From: Phoronis australis
Taxonomy: Eukaryota; Phoronida; Phoronidae
Direction of reading: 5' to 3'
DNA length: 64,000 bases
Assembly (NCBI GenBank): GCA_002633005.1
Contig: NMRA01000033.1
Span: 952,611 to 1,016,610, forward strand
A model generated the notes under the pieces. The model was given only the letters and a program-made list of their open reading frames with translations. It was not told where the DNA came from and ran no database searches. This document shows, piece after piece, positions 1 to 12,200 of the stretch (position 1 is the stretch's first letter; each line of letters starts with the position of its first letter). The position numbers were made by a program, and so were the translations under genes.

Positions 1-159
1 TTTATATTGATTAAAAATTTGGATTCTGTACAACTAATTGATGCTTTGTCAGAAAATACAAAGTACATAATTATAAATAGTGGCACAGTGAAACGAGTGA
101 ATATCAACAATGTGCTCGTCTGATGTTACGTCTGCTACATGTACACTGTTACGTCTGCT

Positions 160-231
160 TCACTGTGACTTGACCTTCATGACCTTCATCTTGGACTGTT
201 TCTTCTTGGCATCCTTGCGCTGAAGGAGATC
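160..231 (-). CDS. CCDC47: CCDC47 exon 13 (C-terminus and stop)
   Basis: Acceptor GCTTTTCAG, 23 codons and TGA at 160-162. It encodes DLLQRKDAKKKQSKMK then VMKVKSQ, comparable to the basic KKQMKMKQIKVKAM terminus of human CCDC47. 3'UTR begins at 159 and runs off the window. Confidence 0.9.
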   Translation of the reverse strand, partial: DLLQRKDAKKKQSKMKVMKVKSQ

Positions 232-3200
232 CTGAAAAGCAAGTCCACTTCAGTAGTACTCACACCTAGGCTATTTCCAAGCCAATCATAAACGTGCAGT
301 AATTATCAGAAAAAAGTTGAATAACTCCTCGATAAAATTTTGGACCAAAGCATTTTTGCCATCATTTGCTACATCTTCACAAGTTTTTCCACAACAAACT
401 CCTGACACAGCAGGACGAACTTTGCAAAATTTGGTCAATGTTTGTTCGTGCCGATTTACATACTGGAACATAAAATTTACATCATTCTCGAATCCTCGCC
501 TGGAAAACTAAACTCTACTACAGTGAGTGTATTGGAGCTGAGACTCCCCTCCAAGCACACAACTTATTAAGATGAAAAGGAATGCATAGTTAATCCATAA
601 CTCCACCATTTGTCATTCACGCACATACACTTTTGATTACCAGTGGCCCGTTCCATAAAAATTGACTTACCTAAGACAAATCTAATAAATTTCAATCAAT
701 TTTAAACTAAAACTAAATTGTCTCAAGTCTGTTTCAAGAACGAGATCTGTGGCTTAAATTTTGTCTTAATTTTGCCTATCTCACCGGATGTGGAAGTTTC
801 AAAGTTGAGACAAATCTTGGACACATGTCAAAATTGAACTAAAGTCAGTTTTCTTGGCACAGGCCCCAGAACATTATATAAATCTCTACGAGACTGTTTT
901 GCACGTCTGACGGTAGCTTGATTACGCAATATTCAATAGGGACTCTGCCCGAAACTAATCACATGCTTTTGCATTTTGCTATTAAAAAAATTCATGTTTG
1001 CAAATGATTAAAGAATAACAAAACGGGTGCGTTCATAAAAGATCAAACCAGTTTTCTTACTCTCATTCATTTCCTGACTTTCATTTTAATTATGTAAACA
1101 AGACAAATCATGCTTCTGGTTATCCCGGAAAAACACCACGCACTAAGCCACAAAATGAGAAAGCTTACATCTCATGTACATAAAAATACTACTTGCGCGT
1201 AGAATTTTCAAATATGACTGCAACTAAATTATGATGCACAGTGGGTGGTTGTGTTGTTTTTGACATCACCGGCTCTTGGATAGTCTTATCAATCTTGGTT
1301 AGCTGGTTAGCTAGGCAAACACAGTGATTAAAATAAGTTGAGCTCACAAGAAATGCATAGACATTCCTGCATAGACCCTAATCACCCAAGTATCAACATC
1401 ATTTCTCCTTTCGGTCCCTCATGAGAGTACACCAATGTTTGGCATTAATCAGTTCCAGTTTTATTGCCCCTGTAAATCAAAACACATTTCTAGACCCAAC
1501 ACAGTTCTCAGCCAGTCAATGTGCTCCCCCCACCCTTTTTGTATTGTGCACTCACGTCCAATTTTCTTTGCTTGTCTGGGTCTTCCTCTGCCATCATGCG
1601 CTCACGGTCTGCACGGCGTTTCTCCTCCTTACGAGCCTGCGCGGCCTCCATGCGAGATGCGTGCGTCATCTTCTGGTAAGACTCCTCTAACTTTTGCCTG
1701 TTTTTCACCGCTTTAGACTTGGCCTGCACATATAAATATGTGGGCGCATAAAAAACTCTGGCCATGGATATGTCTCCAGACCATCAGCCATATTATAGGT
1801 AAACCATAACATTAGAATAAGACATGCATGTGAACATTCTTGATCTTATCTTCACCGTCTTAGTGCACTTCAAATGTGCAGTGTTTTGAAAAAGGTAATG
1901 CAGAACTGGCTAAAAAAAAACATTTCAATTCTCTTGAAAGTTACAACCCCTGACATGGTTGCAGTAATTGCTTCTTCAGAACACCCTGTAGGTAAGCTGG
2001 ATGACTGGATAAAAGAGGTCAAGACATTCCTTTCATTCACAAAAATTAGCTTTTGGTTTCGACTACTCATCATTTTGCAATTGGTCTCAAATTGTTCCTT
2101 AGAGAAAGACGAGGTAATTTCTGTGCTTGGAAAGAAAAAACTGCCAGTTGGCACTGACAGTTGATACGACAGTTGATACTGACAGTTGATACTGACAGTT
2201 GATACTCGACAGTTGATACTGATAATTTATTATTGGTCGAGACCTGGTTCCATGAGTTCTGTTTGTTTCAAACAGTCACTTCATGCACCAAACATAGTCG
2301 CAAGCAATTGCGAACTGTCAAGCAAAGACAACATTTTTCAGTAGAGTTAACAACAGTCATAAAATAATTCCTTTGACAGAACCATGGACCATAGTGCATG
2401 GACCAACAACTCTGTATATTTTCAGTGGACGAAATCTATGATCTTAAGCGTGAGCCGTGACCTCACTATTCACTAGTAACACCGCTGATTTATAAGATTT
2501 GCTTCCGGTTAATATACCGTTCCAAAAGACTGTCCCAAAACAATTGTACTCTACACAAACTGCTTCAGTTACAGTGAATTTCAGTCAGAACAAGCCAGGT
2601 CCTAGAAGAGTTTGCTGCAATGCAATTCAATAGAAACTCGTGAACACTTACCTGATTGGATAGCTTGAACTTGCACACTTTGTCCACATAATGGAAGGCA
2701 AAGTGAATCAGAGGCTTTAGGGCTTCCATATCAGTAACTGAGCAGTTTCCGCGCTTGCCAACTGGAAAACAATCATTACGGCTGTACACAAGGTATAGGC
2801 AGATTTGCACGAGTGGAGACAGAACAATTGAATAACAATTTGATAAAAACATCTAGGAAACATTTCTTTACTAACAATAAACTTGGAGTATTGTTCAAAC
2901 AAACCATTGGGTCTTTGAAATCATAGCAGAGTCTGTCGATTTCAAAGAAATCGAGTTCCTCGTACTAAAGTGTACCCAAATATGCAACTGCTAAAGAGGC
3001 AATGTGCTTCGCACAATACGTGAATTAATGAACAAACATGAGGCTAAGAGGAAGAACAAGATCCGCGCTGAACATGCCCTGCAGACATTTTGTCAAACAG
3101 ATGGCACTGAGACTGCGCCAGAACACCTGGAGAGCAGCGGGGGGAGATCAGTCACTCGGCAACGCCATACGTACATAAGGCACCCAGACTAGTCCCCAAC

Positions 3201-6200
3201 CAACCTCTGAAAACTTGGTCGCCACCCACACAACAAAATATCTGTGAACTGTATCATAGGAAGGACATTTGTGATGCTTACCATTGAAACAGAACATCAC
3301 CTGTCTCTTGGTCTCTGGTGAGGCCACCTGCTCCTGGTCACTACAACCAACACAAACACTCAATCAGAACGCAGCTCTTATAATAGTTGGAACAAAGATT
3401 AAATCGCGTACAACACACAACTACTAACTCAATGCACACTCTGGTGTTCTATATCTCACACTATTTACAGTAAAATCCAACAAGGGTTTTGAACAGAAAT
3501 GCCTGAATCCCGAAAACCAGTATAAATTTACCTGGGGGTACTGGTCCGAATCTGTAGGAAAGGTAGACTGAGGGTCATAATTTGAGGACCCCTTTCACGG
3601 CATACAACATTCCTTTTTATCAATAGGGACCCATGATCCCAGCGATGCCCATAAGCAGATGCTTTGTCGCTAAGTAGGCAGGCCAGACATGCATACTTCC
3701 TACATTCACCCATTTAGTAAATCATTTACTAATTGTGACATAACTTCAAAATTTCATCATTGGCAGCAAAGAAAGTCCCTCGTTCAATCAACCAGAATTG
3801 TAAAACAATCACAAGGGGTGGAATAGAAGCCAATTTCTAGAGATGGCAACTAGACCACTAAACAGGCAAAATATATCACAGTGGAGGGATCGACTCACTC
3901 TGTGGGTTTAGGTCCTGAATATTGATCTGAGATGTGAATGAAGTCCACATTGGCTTCATATCTCTCCAGCAGTGAAACGACCTACAATTACAGAAAACGG
4001 ACAAGAACAGTGCACAATCCTAAACAAACATCACCAGCAATTCCTGGGATTTCATCTCCAGCTGAAGTGGGAGCAATACGCCAAAAACAAAACTTGTCAC
4101 ATGAGCGTACCAGAATTGAAAATACCACCATAACATGGATTTTGCTGCAACTAAGGTACAACTGAGCAACCATTAAACAACAGTATAAGATTGAAAGTAA
4201 GGCTCAGAATGCATCAAATCTTTTGTGCAAAACACTCTCCAAGCACCGGCCACACAATCACACTGAAGTCAAATCTCACCATTCTTTTGAATTCTAAATT
4301 AGGTTACACATCCATAAGATAACTGTGATGTCATCTGATGGTTACGAACCGACAAGCATCCCACAATACATTACAGTAGATAAAATCTTTCAAATTAGTC
4401 ATGCTCATCGATTTTGTAAGATTTTAAATTTGCTACAAAAGAGAAGATGAGAATAATGCAGCGCGTTTTTCCAAGAAGCTAGTAATGTGATGGTGGATGC
4501 TAACAGATAGTGGGCAAAAATTTGATTAAGTATTCTATTACGACACTCCCTGGATCACCTACGTTGCCCGCCAACATGGCTTGTGTGGCCTCTCCTATCT
4601 CACTCAACACACTGAAAGACGATGGCAACTTATAGTTCTCTCCAGCTTTCTTCTCTGCACAGAAGAAATTCTGAAACAAGACGATTAACACTATAATCAT
4701 GTTTCCGCAACAATGTATCATGCTCATTACGCCATATATCAGATGTCAAATAGTGCTTGATTTTACTTTATTTCTGTTTCTGTTGACGAAGGATGTTATT
4801 ATATCCAAATATTTCAGTGAATCCATTTTTGTTTTATTTACGTATATTTATTCTACTTTACGGTACACAAGTGTATCCTTTAGAGGATCTGGATCGCCTC
4901 TTTTAGTTTCGGATTTATTTTCTACGTTATTTGTGAAACTTTAACTCACTTTACGTGTTTATTTAAAACACAACAGCGAGTGGAGAACTGCACCAAAATG
5001 ATACAGAACAAATTCCTCAATGAAAGTATGGTTTTATTGTTAGCGTGGTTATCAACGTATAAAGCTTAATTTTGAATAAAATTCCCAGTTCTGTTAGCAA
5101 GTTACAATATGGATTTAAATTAGTTTAGGACTGTAATTAGCCAAGCCTTAATGTTTATTCCTGAACTGACAGTCTGATTTCACACACATAATTGACAGAG
5201 TTAAAACAGCACTCCAATAATCTCATTCAAGGTTATGGAGTACTTGTTACCTAACCGTTCTACATGCTATCAATAACAAACAAAACATTTAAATGCAGCG
5301 ATAGACTTCCTTCGATACTTTATTATTACAACAAATGGAAGTTGCGTTAAAATCAATATTTGCATGCTTCCAGACAGCAGACAATCTGCAATTTCAAACA
5401 ACAAGATGAAACAAGTTTTTTGTCTGATTGTTTTAAGATATTATTTAAATTGAACGCTGGTTACTAGGTAATTTGATTATTACCATGGGACATCCCACTT
5501 CAAACAATGCCGATGGCGAATATTTTGATTTGAATTTGCAAGTCACAAAAATCACTTTGTCTTGTTTTTTCAACCACGGTGTCTGTTTTTGTCTTGATTA
5601 AATGCTTCTTATCCTAACTTTATCAACGTACTTTTTGACTTGCCTAAGCAACACTCAATGCACAATAAATTGAACAAGGGAAAATACTGCAATGATCTCA
5701 ACTCCAGAGTACAGTCACGGAGACTAAGAAATGTTGACTTATTTTTGAACCAGAATTTCATCCAACATCCAACATGAGCAAAATTAAATCAGAACAAGTT
5801 TGTCATACAAATATGTCGCCACTAAATAGCTACAGTACCCCTTTGTCTGGGTTATGCTGCTCGTAAACCTGAATTTTCAGCGTCTTTGTTATAAAAGTAT
5901 TTGTCTACATCATCCTACCAAATCGTTCATTTCCTTTTGAAGCCGTGAAGCTGTCTTCTTCTGAGCTACACAGAAAACAAAGTTGTCCATCTCATTCTCT
6001 TCCAGTGTAAATGTAATGACCTGAAAAAAACGTTTTAAGTTAAATTGCAGATAATTAAGTTTTTACACATAACCATCAATCAACAAGAAACACGGAGTCA
6101 AAGTGAGACAATACAATGTGCAAAATGGTACTAATCAATGCAACTGATGGAAATGTAAATCCTACATTTACATGTTGAGTTGCATGCCGGCAACAGTATT

Positions 6201-9200
6201 GTTACACCAAAGTATATATTCCTAATGCCTGCGCTTATACAAGAATTTGACTTTTGGTCAATGATATTTTGTAAATAAACGCCTTTGCCTGTCTGCACAA
6301 AACTCCGATACAATTACAAATAAATCAGTCTCAAATTGTTCCCTTGAGAAAACAGAAGTGATTTCTGTGCATCAAAAGTAACTGACAGTTCGTAGTTGTT
6401 CGAGACCAGGCTCCAACAAGCTGACTTGCCACCAAATTCCATTTTATTCACCAATGGTCTTGAGCAATAACGAGCTGCCTGTTCTTTGAATAGTGGTAAA
6501 TGGTCTAAATTAAAATATTGTTTCTTCAACCGAATGTGGGTTCATAGCCACTTAAAGTGACACTTACCACTTGGTCTGTTGCTGGCTTGAGAAACCTTGA
6601 TAATGTGTTGATCAGATCCTGTCGCTTTAAGAGTTTCAACTCGACCAGCATTCCTTCGCAGCACACCCGCCCACTACACCACAGGGAGTAAGAGTGCTCT
6701 GCGTCTTTAATAAGAACGCCTTGTGTTACCTCAGTGCCGGTGCCATCATCACCTAGGAAAGGGAACAAGCTGTTAGCATGAAGACACATAGGATTTAAAG
6801 GTACACTTAGCCTTTCACACAATGGCGAGTGTCATATGTTATGATTTAATCTTGCAAAGGTCACAAAAATCAAGTTCACTTGTCAAATAAAGCAAGTTGA
6901 CACTTCTGGCTTTCTGTGGTTATACTGTGATCGGAATGGAGCCCATATGTGGTAATTTTTAAAAAACCACATCACTTTTTAATTTATCTTACTTTGAAAT
7001 TGGCCATATCAATGTTCAATCATTTTTCAAAAAATGCATTACTTTTGATGCAAAGTAGAATAACAGCCGGATACTTCCTCTCCTTAAGCAACATTTGATT
7101 TATACCACAAACAAATCTGAAGTCTGTTACAAGAAAACAGACTTAGCTAAAGAAAAATTTAAAATCTCTCTCAATTTAAAGATAAAACCTAACCTTGTCT
7201 CAACCCCCATTCAAGAAAGATATCTTACGTTTGACTTAGTTTTTTACTGAAATTTTGCCTTAATTTTGACTAACTTTAGTTACCAGATGGGAAGTTTCGA
7301 AGATTGGAAGTTGAGACAAATCTTAGACTTACAAGTCAAAATGAACTCAAGTCAATTTCTTGGAACAGGTCCACTGGTCTCAATTTCTTCCTTAATACAA
7401 AGAATGAGAACTGATGACCCAGCCCAAAAAGTTAGTCATTTCATAAACCTAAGGTATCAAGATTGACCAAATAGGCTGAATCCGGTTAGACTGAGTTCTA
7501 ATGGGTACACTGGACCAATTTTGCACCAATACAAAAGGTGGGTATGAAGCACGTTAAAATTCTCTTGGTTTCTAAATGTTATAAAAATGCTATCATCATC
7601 AGGAAAAAGCAAAGAAGTGATACTTTTAAGAAAAACTATCACACCTGAAATGGAGACTAGTGTCCGGTTGCATGAAACAGTCCCAAATAGGGACTCAACT
7701 AAGTTCCCTAAATTTACTACGTATTTGTGGACTCGTGACAACACCGATTGCCCTTTCTTGTATTGTTTAGTTTCATTATTAAGTCAACCTTTGGCATTGA
7801 TACAGACCTTTTCCATTGTTGAATGGCTTCTAACATTTATAAAAAATGTGAATGCCTGAAAATTTTCAAAATATTGTTGTCTGCTGGTAGTTATAACTGC
7901 ACACAAAGTGAAAATAGTCATGAGTCACCTTAAAACTTTGTATCGTTTAAGAAAATCTGTGACAATAAAATTTGCCAATCACTGACAATGTGTACAGAAT
8001 TGGAGATTTTACTCGATAGTGAGCAGAAACTTTGCACAAAAGTGAGTCACAAAATCCACGTAACCCCTAGTGACAACTGACAACCCTTACCGACGACAGA
8101 GAAATTTTTTTCCAATATGTCTTTGTGGTGTTGGAGGAAGGTCTGCGCCAGTCGCTGATTTTTAGAGCGGCCAGCCAGGAAGTTGATGAAGTAGACGCCC
8201 AGCCCCGCAATCATCAACATCTCCACGTAGTAACCTTCCAGGTTGGCCCGCAGGTGAACCGGTACCTGAACATCAATTAAAAAGCGCATTATCGTTACAG
8301 GTAGTGCGTTATTACACGTGGCACCTTTCTGCATAATTATATTTTCAGTTGGAACATTGTTACAGATAGACCGCTGTTAGTCTTAATGCAAGGTTACATA
8401 ATATGTGCGAGATTGTTAAAAGTGAACACTGTTTCAGGTATCGTTTCAGGTAGAACCTTGTTTGAGGGAGAACATTGTTTGAGGTAGGACATTGTTTGAG
8501 GTAGGACATTGTTTCAGGTAGAGCTTTGTTTCAGGTAGAACATTGTTTCATGTAGAATACTGTTTCAGGTAAAACATTGTTTCAGGTAGGACATTGTTTC
8601 AGGTAGAGCTTTGTTTCAGGTAGAACATTGTTTCATGTAGAATATTGTTTCAGGTAGAACATTGTTTCAGGTAGAACATTGTTTCAGATAGAGCTTCATT
8701 TCAGGTAGAACATTGTTTCTGGTAGAACATTGTTTAAGGAAGAGCTTCGTTTCAGGTAGAACATTGCTTCAGGTAGAACATTGTTTCAGGTAGAGCTTCG
8801 TTTCAGGTGGAACATTGTTTCAGGTAGAACATTGTTTCAGGTAGAACATTGATTCAGGTAGAGCTTCGTTTCAGACAGATCGCTGTTGTATCTGCCACAA
8901 GGTTGTGTACTAATATGCGAGATATTGTTAGAAGTGAACATCGTTATAGATCATAGATAACAGCATATGGTGTGTTTAAATACACCCAAATGCTCATGAC
9001 GATGTTCGCACTACTGCAAGTCAAGAACGGTTAAGGATACAGAAAAAAGTGAAAATCCACACCATTAACCGATCTGCAAATACTTACAAAACTGCAGCAG
9101 CAGTCACTTTTAGAGGTTCCGGAAAACAAGAATCAGTTTAATGCACGTTTTTCAGTGAAGAAAACAATTCTCAAAATGCAGGACCCTGAAAACTGATTGT

Positions 9201-12200
9201 TAAACCTTGTTTGCTGCCTAACAACAGTGTGCTTTATGGGATATGAGGGCAGAGGATTATCAAACTTCTTAATTCTTCATCCCCAGAAAACAGGTTTTGC
9301 TAGTCAGCTGCAATGTTAATGCAGCAGCAAAATAAACAAGTCAACTGAGCGCCAATGATAAAAACTCTGCAGACCAAACAGTACTTGGAATGATATTGCT
9401 TACATTGGTAATTTTCAAATCGGGTTTGTCTGCCGACTTCCCCTTGACCGGTCGAGCACCATCGTAACCTTCAAACTCTTCTTCATCTTGAAAATGTTCA
9501 AATTCATCATCTTCCTCCTGGAAACAAATCAAAAACCACCAGTTGACAATTTCTTCATAGTTTTGAATATTTGTCGCTAGCAATCATTTCTCTGCAAAAA
9601 CAAATACCAAAAAATCCACTTTATAAGGTATCAGCAAAATTCTCATTTAAAAGTGCAACAAACTCCAATATATGGCTATGGACTTATATTACCTTTCTTC
9701 GGACATAAGCCCATTTGAAGACAGGCACGAATCATTCAACAAAAAATGTTGGATAAGTAATAAAACTAAAAGGGCATGTTGTTAATTTCAAAATGGCATA
9801 ATTACAGTCTTCAAGAGGAAAATTTTTCTAAAAAAATTCCAAAAACACATAAATCCCCAAAGTAAGACCTGGCCATGGCATTATATTCGAATACAAGGTC
9901 ATACTCAAACATGCAACAGGGTTCGACATAATGACCACTTGGTTAAGAATTATATCCCCTTTCCTGATCACACTGAGAACTGCTTTGGTGTATCAAGAGT
10001 ACCAAAAAACACAGAAATGTTTAGGAGATGCTAACTGTGACCAGCGACACCTGGTGTTGATATACCTCAACAGTAGCCTCATCATCATCCTCTTCCTCTG
10101 ACACAGCTGCCTGATCCTGGCTCTGACCTGTGACCTTTGACTTCTCCTCCGTGTCTCGCAACGAGCTGTCATCAACCTCTATAAAATAAGATTTAAATAC
10201 TTTGTAATAAAACTTGGATCAAGTACTTATGATTTATAATTCACCTTTTCCCTAGGCATCATTAATTTAATTTTTAGACAACACATGTCACTCTGTACTT
10301 AGCTGACCATTTTTTGAAAGGGGAACTGAAAACATCTCTATGACAAAACTCAAGAAAGAGAATACCACACATAATCCATACAGCATGCTGATGATGTTCA
10401 AGCTATTGATGTTACATTACACACTCGACATCAGAAAACCATCAACTATTATTCAGCTGGGCTCAGCTTATCTCAACAGGATTGATTGGTTTCCGCAAAC
10501 ATGAATACGTTACAAGGACTACTTCTGTTAGCCACAGCTTTCACCATTACGCGTTCCAACGTAACTTGACATGTGATCATGCTAAAAGTGCCCAAATTCA
10601 AAAACAAAAACATAAGAAATAGTTTTGCATGATTTTTCTCTAAGAGTTAAAAATTACACGCTGAAAATGATCTTCGATTTCAGAGTAAAAAGTTGTGATA
10701 AATCAGTTATGTTAGTAATTTGGCGAGAGGCCAGACGACAGAATTCACGTACTCAATTATGGAGCTGGCTCAGTATAGACCTTTGAGGGCATATCTAGTA
10801 CATTCTCTTGACAAAGTGTGGCACTTTGTAATTTAAATCAACCGATACTGGCAGTGTAATTAGAGTGGGTTTTACATCAATACTATCAGCAGAAATATAT
10901 TGACAACCATAAAACACTGAATATAATCTTAGTCTTAATATAGGACATCGAAAATTATTTCTGTTGTTACTAGCAAAGTTTTGACACAAATGACAAAAAT
11001 TTGAATTAATGGCTCATAAAAGTGTAGAAATAATTTCACTTGGACAAAACGCTCACATCCAGTTGTAAACAAGAGCAACGTGGAGCGTTGAAATGCATTG
11101 CAAATGGTGTTCTTTTAGGGTTATTTATTTGTATCATAAAAATGGCCACTAGATGGCGCAAAAACATACAATCCATTCAAAAACAGGAACAGGGCTCGAC
11201 GCTATTAAAATCGCCAGGTCGCATTTTGCGACCTAGCCAAAATCCCAGGTCGCATTTTCAAAATCCAGCTCGCATTCGTAAATGCCAGGTCGCAAAATTT
11301 TCCCGCCATTTTTACGCGCCAAAATAGATTTTTTAGATCATCGAGAAAATGTTTAGATTATGCTCTTACCTGCAGCGTTAAATGCCCACAAATTTCGGAT
11401 CTCAAAATTGACTTCATTCATGCAGGTACGGCCTTACTGTTCTTCACGACCGCCATTGAAAGTCTCTAGAGNTGTTCTTCACAACCGCCACTGAAAGACT
11501 CTAGAGCGCAAGGCAATTTGCCGACGTGAAAGTTGAATCAGTGCTCTCTAACTGACTTGTGCATTCGAGTAGCTAAATTTGCCGATGTGAAAAGGGCGAA
11601 AATGCCCGTTGAAAAAGTATCCGGGATTTTGTTAGATCTGGCCTGCTACTGCCAGTTTAGTTGCAATAGCTGGCTACGGGCATAGAATACAGGGTTTACA
11701 GAACATCGACCTCGGGAAACATCGTAACAGGAAAACGTCAGTTCTGGGTTATATCGGTGCCGGGACATCCGGTCTTGTATAACTGCTGGGAATCTGAGTT
11801 CAATTTCAAATAAACCAGAGCCAAGTCGGTATACTCTTTCATTTAGGACTGTCGCTGTTCTTTGAAGTGGTGCGCACGCGTGAGTTCACGCACTTGAATC
11901 GCTGGAGTAGGCCTACACTTTACGTTGTCAACAACGTGTGAAAGACAAATCATATTTCGCGCACGTAGCCCCAGAAACAAATAAAGGGTTTGAGAATTTC
12001 TTGGCAACTGAAGGTAAAAACGTGACCGTCGTTTGGCGATTAATAAGGTTGTCATTTTCACTTTGGCTGTCTTAATACGATAAAAAGGAGAAGCACATCT
12101 CAGTCTAAGTCACGATTGTCTGCCAGGACCGCGTGCGCGCTAACGCTACCGCAGTGCGGGATATTGTCGTGGATATTTGGTACATGTAATAAGGACATCT

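Noticed and set aside
1421-1716. Plus-strand frames of 89 and 93 residues
   Set aside because: They are antisense shadows of CCDC47 exon 12.
8431-8880. CRISPR-like array
   Set aside because: 17-bp head-to-tail units without spacers, in a eukaryotic intron: a minisatellite.
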